A DNA stretch of 64,000 nt from Bog-532 sp963830385 (GTDB taxonomy: Bacteria > Actinomycetota > Actinomycetes > Streptosporangiales > Streptosporangiaceae): positions 682,001 through 746,000 of the forward strand of contig CAWHMD010000006.1 of the NCBI GenBank assembly GCA_963830385.1, read 5' to 3'. Both the position numbers and the translations under genes were made by a program. Positions 1-7,967 of the stretch are shown piece after piece. The notes beneath the pieces were generated by a model. It was not told the DNA's origin. It saw only the letters and a program-made list of their open reading frames with translations, and did no database searches. Each line of letters opens with the position of its first letter. Positions within the stretch are counted from its first letter, which is position 1.

Positions 1-222
1 GCGCCAGATTGTCGCTGCCTCAAGGTAAGGGCCTGCGAGTTAACGGCAGGCAAACGAGCCCTTAACTCGACCTAGCTTTCGCATGTGCTTTGGGCGTCTT
101 TACCAGCTGTTAGGAGTCCTGATATTCCGCGTCATCTGCACGTCACTTTCACGCCAGCCAGCCCACCCGGAATCGTTATTGGGGGGTTATTTGCCTTCGG
201 GCAAATTCCACTATGAATAAAA
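1..222. other. Non-coding left edge with nested inverted repeats
   Basis: No convincing reading frame is seen. The first 70 bases hold competing pairings: TAAGGGC (26-32) with GCCCTTA (58-64), GCCTGC (31-36) with GCAGGC (46-51), and GAGTTAA (37-43) with TTAACTC (62-68). A further small hairpin at 189-206 has a 7-bp stem and a TTCG loop. These may be the 3' end of a transcript from outside the window or a structured leader. Confidence 0.4.
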
Positions 223-256
223 CGCCCCGCCGCCCGGGGAACCGGGCGGCGGGGCG
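223..256 (-). terminator. Intrinsic terminator of the sulfurtransferase operon
   Basis: A perfect 15-bp GC stem (223-237 with 242-256) with a GGAA loop. Read on the minus strand it is followed by TTTTATT, so it fits a rho-independent terminator. It lies 45 bp past the stop codon of the DUF1416 gene, the last gene of the minus-strand operon. Confidence 0.85.
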
Positions 257-301
257 GACGAGCGGCCGCGAGACGACGAGCGGCCCGCGGCAGGGACTAA
301 C

Positions 302-628
302 TCAGACGGCCACCTCGACCTTGGTGACCTTGCCGGTCTCGGCCGACACGCTGCGGTCGGCGCGGGCACCGCCGGGCGCGAGCACCCGGAGCTTCCAGGT
401 CCCCGGCGCGGCGAAGAAGCGGAAGCCGCCGTCCTCGCCCAGCGGGACCTCGGCCACGAACTCGTCGCCGGTGCCCAGCAGCCGGGCGTAACCGGTGGAC
501 AGCGGGGCGTTGTCACGCACCACGCGGCCCTCGACCACCGCCTGGTTGCCCACGTCGGCGGCCGCGGTCACCGGGACACCACCGGCGGGCGCCCCGCAGC
601 CGTCGCCGGCCTCACTGGTGGCGCTCAT
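302..628 (-). CDS. DUF1416 domain protein
   Basis: A 108-residue protein that matches the DUF1416 family, small actinobacterial proteins nearly always encoded just after a rhodanese-type sulfurtransferase. The body (about residues 25-108) reads as a beta-sandwich-like domain, with segments such as VVEGRVVRDN, GYARLLGTGDEF and GTWKLRVLAPGG. Its start codon overlaps the sulfurtransferase stop by 4 bp, so translation is probably coupled. Two N-terminal cysteines or fewer are present and no catalytic motif is evident. The biochemical role is unknown; association with sulfur transfer is inferred from context only. Confidence 0.85.
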   Translation of the reverse strand: MSATSEAGDGCGAPAGGVPVTAAADVGNQAVVEGRVVRDNAPLSTGYARLLGTGDEFVAEVPLGEDGGFRFFAAPGTWKLRVLAPGGARADRSVSAETGKVTKVEVAV

Positions 629-1467
629 CGGGCGTCACCGAGCTCGATCGGGACGCCCACCAGGGAGCCGTACTCGGTCCAGGAGCCGTCGTAGTTCTTC
701 ACGTTCGGCTGCTCCAGGATCTCGTGCAGGACGAACCAGGTGTGCGCGGAGCGCTCACCGATCCGGCAGTAGGCGATGGTGTCCTTGCTGAAGTCCAGCC
801 CGGCCTCGTCCTTGTAGAGCTCGGTGAGGTCGGCGTCGGACTTGAACGTGCCGTCCTCGTTGGCCGCCTTGGACCAGGGGACGTTCTTGGCGGTGGGGAT
901 GTGGCCGCCGCGCTGCGCCTGCTCCTGCGGCAGGTGGGCCGGGGCCAGCAGGCGGCCGGCGAACTCGTCGGGCGAGCGCACGTCGACCAGGTTGCGCTTG
1001 CCGATCGCGTCCACGACCTCGTCGCGCTTGGCGCGCAGCGTCGCGTCCTGCTCGGACGCCTTGTAGTCGGTGGCCGGGCGCTGCGGCACGTCGGTGGTCA
1101 GCTCGCGGGAGTCCAGCTCCCACTTCTTGCGGCCGCCGTCGAGCAGCTTCACGTTCTGGTGGCCGTACAGCTTGAAGTACCAGTAGGCGTAGGACGCGAA
1201 CCAGTTGTTGTTGCCACCGTAGAGGACCACCAGGTCGTCGTTGGCGATGCCGCGCTCGGACAGCAGCTTCTCGAACCCGACCCGGTCCACGAAGTCCCGG
1301 CGCACCGGGTCCTGCAGGTCCTTCTTCCAGTCGATCTTGATGGCGTTGCGGATGTGACCCTTGTCGTAAGCGCTGGTGTCCTCGTCGACCTCGACCAGGA
1401 CAACCCCCGGGTCACCGGCGTGTGCTTCCACCCACTCGGCGTCCACGAGGGCTTCGGAGCGGCTCAT
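625..1467 (-). CDS. Thiosulfate sulfurtransferase (tandem rhodanese)
   Basis: A 280-residue two-domain rhodanese that moves a sulfane sulfur from thiosulfate (or a related donor) to a thiophilic acceptor through a cysteine persulfide. The N-terminal non-catalytic rhodanese domain spans about residues 5-130 and the catalytic domain about 155-275. The active-site loop CRIGERS, near residue 233, carries the nucleophilic Cys. The ATG at 1467 has an AGGAGG ribosome site about 10 nt upstream. It is the middle gene of a DUF4395-rhodanese-DUF1416 operon. Such enzymes are called CysA or SseA in actinobacteria; cytosolic location is expected because no signal peptide is seen. Confidence 0.93.
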   Translation of the reverse strand: MSRSEALVDAEWVEAHAGDPGVVLVEVDEDTSAYDKGHIRNAIKIDWKKDLQDPVRRDFVDRVGFEKLLSERGIANDDLVVLYGGNNNWFASYAYWYFKLYGHQNVKLLDGGRKKWELDSRELTTDVPQRPATDYKASEQDATLRAKRDEVVDAIGKRNLVDVRSPDEFAGRLLAPAHLPQEQAQRGGHIPTAKNVPWSKAANEDGTFKSDADLTELYKDEAGLDFSKDTIAYCRIGERSAHTWFVLHEILEQPNVKNYDGSWTEYGSLVGVPIELGDAR

Positions 1468-1490
1468 TGGTTAAAAACCTCCTTGATGGA

Positions 1491-1922
1491 TCAGGCTGCC
1501 GGGCTTCCCTGTGACGACGGCCAGATCCGGCGGATGAACAAATACATCTGGCAGCCCAGGCAGTAATCGAACGCCGCGTTGAGGAACGCGGCCGCCAGGG
1601 CCAATGCTGTGAAAGCGATCCCGATTCCCGCCATCCCGGTCGCGTAGCCGATCACGCCGATCGCGGCGAAGACCGTCCCCACCGCCTGAGCGAACCGCGG
1701 GGGCGCGGCCGGCTCGAAGCGGGTGGGTGGTCCCAGCCGCGGCCGGATCAGGAAGCGGTAGACCAGCCCGTAGGGGGCGTACCGCATCCCGGCGATGGCG
1801 CCGACCGCGAACACGAGCATCTGGGCGAGCAGCAACCACTTGCTGGCGGTGGCCAGCGCGAGGGCCAGGACGACCGTGGTGATGACCGCGGCGAACCTCG
1901 GCCCCCTCGCGTCGATGTCCAT
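1491..1922 (-). CDS. DUF4395 integral membrane protein
   Basis: A 143-residue membrane protein of the DUF4395 family, which habitually neighbours thioredoxin-like and rhodanese genes in actinobacteria. Hydrophobic segments lie near residues 12-45 and 85-125. The C-terminal motif FDYCLGCQMY supplies a CxxC pair that could be redox active or bind sulfur. I start it at the ATG at 1922 because AAGGAG sits 6 nt upstream; a longer frame reaches 1958 without a better site. It ends 23 bp before the sulfurtransferase start, so the two are probably cotranscribed. The function is not established; a role in sulfur or thiol traffic at the membrane is inferred. Confidence 0.85.
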   Translation of the reverse strand: MDIDARGPRFAAVITTVVLALALATASKWLLLAQMLVFAVGAIAGMRYAPYGLVYRFLIRPRLGPPTRFEPAAPPRFAQAVGTVFAAIGVIGYATGMAGIGIAFTALALAAAFLNAAFDYCLGCQMYLFIRRIWPSSQGSPAA

Positions 1923-2053
1923 GGTTGTGCTCCTTACTGCTGACAGATTCCCGGGCACACTGCACGCCGATGAAGGCCGGGCGGGACGATATCGCGGCGC
2001 CGCGGCATCCTCGGCAGAAATCAGGACACGGGTCTAGGCCGTGGGCCTGCCCT

Positions 2054-2086
2054 TGCTCAGGGCCGGCACCTGCTCAGGGCCGACAC
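2054..2086. repeat. 16-bp direct repeat upstream of the sulfur operon
   Basis: TGCTCAGGGCCGGCAC (2054-2069) is repeated as TGCTCAGGGCCGACAC (2071-2086) with one mismatch and a 17-bp period. It lies in the 338-bp gap upstream of the DUF4395 start and may be a regulator-binding tandem or a chance duplication. Confidence 0.55.
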
Positions 2087-2219
2087 AGTGCGGTGGCCAC
2101 CCGGCAGAAGTCCACGGCGCGCCGCTTCGTCAGCAGCTGCGCTGTCCATGAAGACACGTAGTCGATGTTATGCAAACGCGACCCGGCTGTCACTCCCCGG
2201 CTGGGACCGCTTCGCGACA

Positions 2220-2245
2220 TTATCGACCACTTTAGTGGATTATCG
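2220..2245 (-). promoter_or_regulatory. Candidate operator upstream of the DUF4395-rhodanese operon
   Basis: The 338-bp gap between the thioredoxin-like gene and DUF4395 contains CCACT-TT-AGTGG (2227-2238), flanked on both sides by TTATCG (2220-2225 and 2240-2245). The AT-rich context in GC-rich DNA suggests a promoter or operator for the leftward operon. No regulator is assigned. Confidence 0.45.
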
Positions 2246-2260
2246 CTCGGGACGGGCACG

Positions 2261-2722
2261 TCACTCTCCCGCCGGCAGGGGCGCGGGAATCACTTCGCCC
2301 AGAGCGGCGAGCACGTCCGGCTTGCGCGGCTGCCCGGTGGCGAGCTTGGTGATCGCCCCGTCCGGCCCGAGGACCAGGACGGTGGGGGTGGACAGCACGT
2401 TCAGCCGGCGCACCAGGTCCAGCCGGGATTCGGCGTCGACCTCCACGTACGAGACCCCCGGCACCAGCCGGGCGACGTCCCCCAGGACCTGGCGCGTCCC
2501 CCGGCAGGGCGCGCAGAAGGCGCTGGAGAACTGGACCAGGGTGGCGCGGTCCCCGAGATCCTGCCGCAGGTCCTCGGCCGTCAGCCTGCCGCGATCGGGC
2601 CCGCCGGGCGCCGCCGCCCGCGGCGCGGGCGTGCGCAGCTGACCCTGCCGGCGGCGCCAGATCAGGCCGAGCGGGGTCACCACGATCAGCACCACGATCA
2701 GTGCGATCACTCCTGCGGTCAT
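2261..2722 (-). CDS. Membrane-anchored thioredoxin-fold protein
   Basis: A 153-residue protein with an N-terminal transmembrane helix (about residues 2-22), followed by a basic stretch and a thioredoxin-like domain (about 45-145). The redox motif CAPC follows SSAF, and the cis-Pro loop is STPTVLV. The orientation of the anchor leaves the domain probably cytoplasmic or membrane-associated; this is not certain. The ATG at 2722 is preferred over a TTG at 2734. It belongs to the same sulfur/thiol gene set as the rhodanese and DUF4395 genes downstream. It is likely a thiol-disulfide reductase; the partner is unknown. Confidence 0.85.
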   Translation of the reverse strand: MTAGVIALIVVLIVVTPLGLIWRRRQGQLRTPAPRAAAPGGPDRGRLTAEDLRQDLGDRATLVQFSSAFCAPCRGTRQVLGDVARLVPGVSYVEVDAESRLDLVRRLNVLSTPTVLVLGPDGAITKLATGQPRKPDVLAALGEVIPAPLPAGE

Positions 2723-2777
2723 ACTGCCTACCAAGCGTGCCGGGGCCGCAGTAATTCCGCCGGCTTCCGGCCGGGGG

Positions 2778-3503
2778 TCAGCCGCTGGTGGTGAACGTGG
2801 CCAGCTCCTCGTTGCCGGCCGTCACATCCATGCCCTTGACCTGCCCACCGGGCACCCACGAGGAGCCCGGATACCAGGGGTCGGGGTCGCGGCTGGACAC
2901 CGTCCAGCCGGCCGCCAGCAGGTGCACGCCCTGGTTGTTGGTGACCCACAGCTGACAGGTCGTGCCGAACGGGACCCCGGTGATCTGCACGTCGTAGGCG
3001 ACGCCCCAGGACAGCTTCACGTACTTGATGGTGGCGGCGACGCCCTTGGTGGTACTGGTCGTGTTGGCCGTCTGCCAGCTGGCCGGGGGTGCGGGCTCGG
3101 CGCTGGCCCCCGCCGCCGACCCGTTCACCAGCTGGAAGCCGGCCACGGCGCCGCTCGCGGCGATGACCACGGCCGCCGCCGCGGCCAGGACCTGCCACCG
3201 CCGGGTGCGGCGCCGCCGGGCCGCGGTCAACAAGACCAGCGAGTCGACAAAGTCCTCACTGCCGACGCTGCCTTCTGATTCCGGCTCGGCGTCCTCCAGG
3301 GAGATGCGGCCAAGCTCGTCCGCCCCCACCCGCAACAGCAGATCGGGCAGCCCGGCCAGGCCGTCCAGCTCGTCCCGGCAGTCCCGGCAGCTGGCGACGT
3401 GCTCATCGACCAGGGCCCGCTCGGCCGGGTCGATGGCGCCCAGTACGTAGACACCGAGCGCCTGCCGCGTGTCCGCACATTCCCACGCCGACGTCGACGT
3501 CAT
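2778..3503 (-). CDS. Zinc-binding anti-sigma factor
   Basis: A 241-residue anti-sigma factor. The N-terminal ZAS-type domain (about residues 5-50) shows the HxxxCxxC signature as HVASCRDC. A single transmembrane helix follows an Arg-rich patch at about residues 95-120, and an extracytoplasmic domain of about 120 residues follows. The start at 3503 overlaps the stop of the sigma factor gene by 4 bp, which is the standard sigma/anti-sigma coupling. It should hold the sigma factor at the membrane until a signal releases it. The outer domain (rich in Trp and Gly) resembles those in SigK/RslA-like pairs, but the signal is unknown. Confidence 0.9.
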   Translation of the reverse strand: MTSTSAWECADTRQALGVYVLGAIDPAERALVDEHVASCRDCRDELDGLAGLPDLLLRVGADELGRISLEDAEPESEGSVGSEDFVDSLVLLTAARRRRTRRWQVLAAAAAVVIAASGAVAGFQLVNGSAAGASAEPAPPASWQTANTTSTTKGVAATIKYVKLSWGVAYDVQITGVPFGTTCQLWVTNNQGVHLLAAGWTVSSRDPDPWYPGSSWVPGGQVKGMDVTAGNEELATFTTSG

Positions 3504-4036
3504 GGCGCCAGTCCTCTCTCCTCCAGGGCAAGCCTGAGCGCTTTGAGCGCATAGAAGGTCCGGGATTTCACCGTGCCCGGCGGAATCCCGAGGGTGGCCG
3601 CGGCCTCCGCGACCGAACAGCCTCGGTAGTACGTCTCGATGATCACCCGGCGGTGATCGGGGCGCAGCGCCGCGAGGGCGTCCGCCACCGCCCACGATTC
3701 CAGCGCCCGGTCGGCGTCGTCGGCCGTGGACACCAGCTCCAGCGCGCCCTGCCCGACCTCCGGGGGACGCGACTGCCGGGCCCGGTAAGCGTCGACCGCG
3801 AGGTTCCGCGCCACCGCGAACAGCCACGGCCGGGCCGGCCGGTCAGCCAGCGCTTCCGGGTGCCGCCAGGCGCGGACCACCGTCTCCTGCACGAGGTCTT
3901 CGGCCCGCTGCCGGTCGCCGCCAGTTAAATGGAGCGCATAACGGAGCAGCGCACCGCCGTGCTCGGCGTAGAGCGCCCGTACGTACGCTTCGTCGGCCAC
4001 CGTTTGCTGCGGAGCCGCGGATCCCGAGCCTCCCAT
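3500..4036 (-). CDS. ECF-type RNA polymerase sigma factor
   Basis: A 178-residue extracytoplasmic-function sigma-70 factor. Region 2 (about residues 15-85) contains AEDLVQETVVRAWRH and the conserved ARPWLFAVARNLAVD. Region 4 (about 120-170) contains the helix-turn-helix CSVAEAAATLGIPPGTVKSR. The ATG at 4036 is used; a GTG at 4048 in the same frame is possible, and neither has a clear ribosome site, so a leaderless message is conceivable. It is coupled to the anti-sigma gene downstream. The similarity is to the SigL/SigK-type group, in which the anti-sigma factor carries a zinc finger and one membrane helix. Confidence 0.92.
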   Translation of the reverse strand: MGGSGSAAPQQTVADEAYVRALYAEHGGALLRYALHLTGGDRQRAEDLVQETVVRAWRHPEALADRPARPWLFAVARNLAVDAYRARQSRPPEVGQGALELVSTADDADRALESWAVADALAALRPDHRRVIIETYYRGCSVAEAAATLGIPPGTVKSRTFYALKALRLALEERGLAP

Positions 4037-4188
4037 GTCAATTAACACGGTTCCCGGTCCCGATCGGTTCGACGCCCGGGAAGTCCTTTGATGCCGGGAT
4101 TTCCGGCCTTTGGCAAGACTTTGGCAAGGCCGTCAGGCCCCATCAGTAACAGGGCCCCCGAAAGCCTCACGCGTACCGGGCAACGGCC

Positions 4189-5490
4189 TTAAGGCTGGGA
4201 CATTATCCACCCGGCAACGGCCGCGACCACCTCAGGGTCCATGTGCTGCGCCGGCTCGTACTCAGCCGGCGTGGACGCCCCCGTTCCCGGAAAGAACAGG
4301 TGATTGTCGGCCTCGAAGACCTTGATGGTGACGTCGGGCCGGGTGGCCAGCGCCGCCTGCCAGCGGGACAGGTCGTCGGCCAGCGTGACCTGGTAGTCGC
4401 GGGCGCCCTGGACGATGAGCATCGGCCGGCCGAGCGCGGCGGCCGCCGCCGCCGGGTCGTAGCCGCGCAGGTCGAGCCAGTAGGGCGCGGGCACCCCGAA
4501 CGGCAGCTCGCTGGCCGGGGTCCCGGCGGTCAGCTCGGGGCTGTCGATCAGCTCGGCCTGCCCGGTCATCACCTCGGCGGCGGCCGCTGACGACTGGGCG
4601 GCGGCGCCGTCCAGCGAGGCCAGGTACCGCAGCTGGCGGACGGCCGCCCAGTACATCGGCTGGGCGCCCCCGGCCATGATCACCAGGCCGGCGACCGACG
4701 GTTCGGCCGCCGCGACCCGCGGGGCGACGGTGCCGCCGGCGCTGTGGCCGGCCACGAACACCCGCCCGGCGTCCACGGCCGGGTCGTCGCGCAGCGCCCG
4801 GATCGCCGCCACCGCGGCCGGCACGTACTCGCCGGTCAGCGTGAACTGGGGGTCCGCAGCTACCTGGTCAGGGTGAGCACGGGTGACCTTTTCAAAACGG
4901 GCCACCGCCACTCCCGCGCTGGCCAGGCCCCAGGCCAGGTCCTTGAACGGCTTGTTGCGGCCGATGGTCTCGTCGGCGTCGTTCGGGCCCGAGCCCGCCA
5001 GCAGCACCACGCCCGGAGCCGGGCGTGCGGTCCGCGGCAGGCTCAGCGTCCCCGGCACCGCCAGCGGGCCCTGGCCCAGCGTGACCTCGCGCTCGGTGAA
5101 CGACCGGGGGTCGGCGTAGGACGGCGGCTGCCACGGGACGGTGGGCTGGGCCGCGCCGGGCGGCAGCAGCTGGATGCCGGTGACCCAGTTCTGGTCCCTG
5201 GCCTCATCCCCGGCCAGGCCGATCACGACCGTCAGCGCCCGCCGCTCGAACTGCACCGGCACCTTGACCAGGACCGCTCCCGGCCCGGTGGGCTCGGTGA
5301 CCGGCGTACCGACCGAGACCAGGGCACCGGAACCGGCCAGCTCGGCCGTCCAGGCCGACTCCAGCGCCGGCGGCGGCACCATCGGCCGCAGGGATGGCGC
5401 GAACCGTTCCTGGAGGTCGGCGAACCGGCCCTGGCCGGCCAGGTCGATGATCGCCAGCGCCGCCTCGGCGGGAGTTGTGCCTGTGCTCAT
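4189..5490 (-). CDS. Alpha/beta hydrolase with N-terminal DUF3887-like domain
   Basis: A 433-residue protein. The first 110 or so residues form a DUF3887-like NTF2-fold domain (ALAIIDLAGQGRFADLQERF). The rest is an alpha/beta hydrolase with nucleophile elbow GHSAGG, a candidate acid in QGARDYQV and the catalytic His in ADNHLFF. The motif LLAGSGPNDADETIG supplies the oxyanion-side loop. No signal peptide is seen. It is probably a carboxylesterase or peptidase-like hydrolase; the substrate is not predictable. GAGG lies just upstream of the ATG at 5490. A divergent ArsR-type regulator and a shared operator at 5531-5562 suggest local control. Confidence 0.87.
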   Translation of the reverse strand: MSTGTTPAEAALAIIDLAGQGRFADLQERFAPSLRPMVPPPALESAWTAELAGSGALVSVGTPVTEPTGPGAVLVKVPVQFERRALTVVIGLAGDEARDQNWVTGIQLLPPGAAQPTVPWQPPSYADPRSFTEREVTLGQGPLAVPGTLSLPRTARPAPGVVLLAGSGPNDADETIGRNKPFKDLAWGLASAGVAVARFEKVTRAHPDQVAADPQFTLTGEYVPAAVAAIRALRDDPAVDAGRVFVAGHSAGGTVAPRVAAAEPSVAGLVIMAGGAQPMYWAAVRQLRYLASLDGAAAQSSAAAAEVMTGQAELIDSPELTAGTPASELPFGVPAPYWLDLRGYDPAAAAAALGRPMLIVQGARDYQVTLADDLSRWQAALATRPDVTIKVFEADNHLFFPGTGASTPAEYEPAQHMDPEVVAAVAGWIMSQP

Positions 5491-5530
5491 CGCAACCTCG
5501 CCCTCCCCAGGGCCGCCCGTGCACTAATAC

Positions 5531-5562
5531 TCTCAATATTGTGAACGATAGCATTTTTGAGA
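5531..5562. promoter_or_regulatory. Candidate operator between hydrolase and ArsR-like regulator
   Basis: The inverted repeat TCTCAA (5531-5536) / TTGAGA (5557-5562) lies in an AT-rich 75-bp gap between the divergent hydrolase and regulator genes, and reaches the regulator's start region. It is a plausible autoregulatory site for the regulator. Confidence 0.5.
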
Positions 5563-5565
5563 ACG

Positions 5566-6126
5566 ATGGGTAGGCTGGCCGCCATGGCCAGCGCGGACCT
5601 GCTGCTGCACCCGGTGCGGCTGCGCATCGTCAAGGCGTTCCTGGGCGACCGGGCGCTCACCACCAGCCAGCTCGCGGCCGAGATCAGCGACGTGCCCGCG
5701 GGCAGCCTCTACCGGCACGTCGCCATGCTCACCCAGGCGGGCGTGCTGCAGGTGGTGGCCGAGCGGCGTGTCCGGGGGGCGGTCGAGCGCACCTACACGA
5801 TGCGCGCGGCCGCCGCCCAGATCCACCCGGACGAGGCCCGGGCGATGACCGCTGAACAGCACTCCCAGGCGTTCACCGCCTACGTGGCCGGCCTGCTGGC
5901 CGACGCCGGCCACTACCTGGCCACGAACCCAGCCGATCCGGCCCGCGAGGCCGGGTACCGGGCCGGCGCGCTGTGGCTGACCGACGAGGAGTTCGCCCGG
6001 CTGCTCGTCGACCTGCAGGCGGTCTTCGCGCCCCGGCTGGCCAACGCCCCGGCGCCCGGGCGCCGCCGCCGGATGTTCTACACCGTCTATCTGCCGGTCC
6101 CGGGTGAGGGGGACGCCGCCGGCTAG
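5566..6126 (+). CDS. ArsR-like winged-helix transcriptional regulator
   Basis: A protein of about 186 residues with an N-terminal winged helix (HPVRLRIVKAFLGDRALTTSQLAAEI, then SLYRHVAMLTQAGVLQVVAERR, about residues 8-75). The C-terminal helical ligand or dimer region is rich in Ala and Arg. Starts at TTG 5557, ATG 5566 and ATG 5584 are all in frame; conservation would fit 5566 or 5584. It is divergent from the DUF3887 hydrolase and probably represses it. Its stop overlaps the tail of the convergent methyltransferase by 4 bp. Confidence 0.85.
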   Translation: MGRLAAMASADLLLHPVRLRIVKAFLGDRALTTSQLAAEISDVPAGSLYRHVAMLTQAGVLQVVAERRVRGAVERTYTMRAAAAQIHPDEARAMTAEQHSQAFTAYVAGLLADAGHYLATNPADPAREAGYRAGALWLTDEEFARLLVDLQAVFAPRLANAPAPGRRRRMFYTVYLPVPGEGDAAG

Positions 6127-6896
6127 GGCTGGGAGGTGACCAGGATGAGGGAGCCGTCGAAGGTGGGCTGGGTGCGCAGGTGCCCGTGGCTGGTGTCCCA
6201 GGTGCCGTCGGCCAGGTCCCGGCTCAGGTCAGCGGCGAAGCGTTCGTGCACCGCGGGCCCGACGAAGCTCCAGGCGGAGCACGACCGGCGGGCGGCCGGG
6301 TCGAGCAGCATCTCCGGCCGGCCGTAGTAGGCCTCGTTGAAGCCGTCGGTGCAGTCCAGCGGGACCGGCACCATCGAGGTGGCGACCCGGCCGCCGAGCC
6401 CCGCCGCCAGCGTCCCGACCGGGGGGTAGCGGCGGGCTTCGGTGTCGATGACCTCGGGGGCGTACCCGGTCAGCCAGAACCGCCCCAGCCGGCCGGGGTC
6501 ACCGGTGAGGATCACCACCGGGCCGCGGGTGACCCGGCGGATCTCGCGCAGGCCCGCGCCCAGGTCGTGCCACTGGTGCACGCTGAACGTGGTCATCGCC
6601 GCGTCGAACGACGCGTCGGCGAACGGCAGGTCCTCGGCGGTAGCGTCCACGGCCGCGGCCAGGCCGGCCGGGCGCTGGGCCCGCATCGACGCGGACGGCT
6701 CGACCGGGGTGACCCGGCGGCCCGCGGGCTCGTAGGACCCGGCCCCGGCGCCCACGTTCAGCACGGTGCGGGCGGGCCCCAGTGCCTGGCTGATGCGGGC
6801 CGCGATCCGGCTGTCCGGGCGGCGGTAGTGCGCGTACGACGTCCCGATCGCGCCGTAATCGGCGTCACCGGCGCTGCCATCCCCGGCTCGTATCAC
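6123..6896 (-). CDS. Class I SAM-dependent methyltransferase
   Basis: A 257-residue Rossmann-fold methyltransferase. Motif I is VLNVGAGAGSYEP (about residues 40-52), motif II is VTPVEPS, and the motif IV region is FDAAMTTFSVHQW. The acceptor is unknown. The GTG start at 6896 lies 4 nt after the DUF2993 stop, so the two are likely one transcript. The ribosome site would fall within the DUF2993 tail (AAAAGG). It is related to the UbiE/Methyltransf_11 type common in actinobacterial secondary genes. Confidence 0.87.
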   Translation of the reverse strand: MIRAGDGSAGDADYGAIGTSYAHYRRPDSRIAARISQALGPARTVLNVGAGAGSYEPAGRRVTPVEPSASMRAQRPAGLAAAVDATAEDLPFADASFDAAMTTFSVHQWHDLGAGLREIRRVTRGPVVILTGDPGRLGRFWLTGYAPEVIDTEARRYPPVGTLAAGLGGRVATSMVPVPLDCTDGFNEAYYGRPEMLLDPAARRSCSAWSFVGPAVHERFAADLSRDLADGTWDTSHGHLRTQPTFDGSLILVTSQP

Positions 6897-6900
6897 CCTT

Positions 6901-7590
6901 TTATTTCACTGCGGTAAAGGCCACGTTGGTGGCGGCCGCGCTGACCTGGACGCCGCCGTTGACCACGTTGACCGACTTGACCACCAGGTGCAGCGGCAGC
7001 CCGGTGATCGGGACCACGAACCGGAACTGGCCGGAGATCAGGCTGGACAGCGCGCCGTTGCTGTGGGCCACGGTGATCCGGGTCGGGGTGACCGCGATGC
7101 CCGAGCCGCTTGGCGACAGCTTCGTGTCGGCCGCGACCGGCACGCTCAGCCCGAGGTAGTGCACGGTCCCGGACAGCTTCACGGCCGAACCGTCCTGGCT
7201 GAGCGTCACCCCGGCGGGCAGGCGGCTCCGGACCGACGAGAACGGCACGGTGGCGGTCCCGCTGACCTGGGCCGCGGTGATGTCCTGCGGGTGGTTGCCG
7301 AGCAGGTCGCCGAGCGGCGCGTGCACGCCGGTCAGCTGGGCCACCAGGTGGTCGACGGTCACCTTGTCGGTGGTGAGCTGGCCGACCGAAACCTGGATGT
7401 CGGAGTAGTGGCCCGAGGCCACCTGGGTCAGGAACGGGAAGCCCTTGACGCTGACCGAGGGCTTGGCGGGCAGGTCGTAGGCGGTCTGCACCCGGCCGGC
7501 GATCTCGTGATCGGCCACCACCACGCCGATCCGGTCGGCGGCGAGGAGCAGCCCGGCCAGGATGATGACAAAGATCAGAAGCTTGCGCAT
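6901..7590 (-). CDS. DUF2993 (LmeA-type) phospholipid-binding protein
   Basis: A 229-residue protein with an N-terminal membrane helix or signal anchor (LLIFVIILAGLLLAADRIG, residues 4-22) and a DUF2993 domain filling the remainder. This family includes mycobacterial LmeA, a periplasmic phosphatidylinositide-binding protein that affects lipomannan elongation. Typical segments are VSVKGFPFLTQVASGHY and the repeated beta-strand pattern. It is expected outside the membrane. The host probably does not make mycobacterial lipomannan, so the role here is open: envelope lipid binding is inferred from the family. Confidence 0.85.
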   Translation of the reverse strand: MRKLLIFVIILAGLLLAADRIGVVVADHEIAGRVQTAYDLPAKPSVSVKGFPFLTQVASGHYSDIQVSVGQLTTDKVTVDHLVAQLTGVHAPLGDLLGNHPQDITAAQVSGTATVPFSSVRSRLPAGVTLSQDGSAVKLSGTVHYLGLSVPVAADTKLSPSGSGIAVTPTRITVAHSNGALSSLISGQFRFVVPITGLPLHLVVKSVNVVNGGVQVSAAATNVAFTAVK

Positions 7591-7650
7591 GGGACTGGCA
7601 ACGTACCCGTCCAGGCCGGGGTAAACAGTGCCCAGGTGGGACAGCGTGCC

Positions 7651-7917
7651 TCAGCCGCCCGCGAAGGGGGGCAGCACCTCGATGACCGCCTGGCCGCCCA
7701 GGCCGATGTCCTCGTGGCGCCGCAGTCCGGCGGGCGCCCCGTCGATCAGGAACGACGAGCGGGCCAGCACCGCGCGGAGCTGGTCCCCGCGGCCGCCGTC
7801 CCGGCGGGCGAGCGCGGTCGCCAGCGCTTCGGCCAGCGTGGCGGCCTCGCAGGACTCGTCGGCGACGCCGGCCGCTTCCTTGGCCGCAGCCCAGTAGCGG
7901 ATTGTCACGATGGCCAT
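7651..7917 (-). CDS. MoaD/ThiS family sulfur-carrier protein
   Basis: An 88-residue beta-grasp protein ending in the Gly-Gly tail (LPPFAGG) that is thiocarboxylated in MoaD and ThiS sulfur carriers. The start MAIVTIRYWAAAKEAAG matches the family well, and a GAGG-containing site lies upstream of the ATG at 7917. No molybdopterin synthase large subunit (MoaE) or thiamine gene is adjacent, so the pathway is uncertain: MoaD of molybdenum cofactor synthesis is most likely. It is divergent from glnR. Confidence 0.85.
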   Translation of the reverse strand: MAIVTIRYWAAAKEAAGVADESCEAATLAEALATALARRDGGRGDQLRAVLARSSFLIDGAPAGLRRHEDIGLGGQAVIEVLPPFAGG

Positions 7918-7967
7918 ATCGGTTATCCTCGTTGACAATGGGATCCGGGCGACGTAGCCCCCGGGTC

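Noticed and set aside
724..1566. A 280-codon plus-strand frame opposite the sulfurtransferase
   Set aside because: It is the antisense shadow of the rhodanese gene, with Val/Leu/Gly-heavy composition from complementary GC codons and no family motif.
2088..2794. Plus-strand frames over the thioredoxin-like gene
   Set aside because: Arg/Ser-rich shadows without a ribosome site; the CAPC protein on the minus strand is real.
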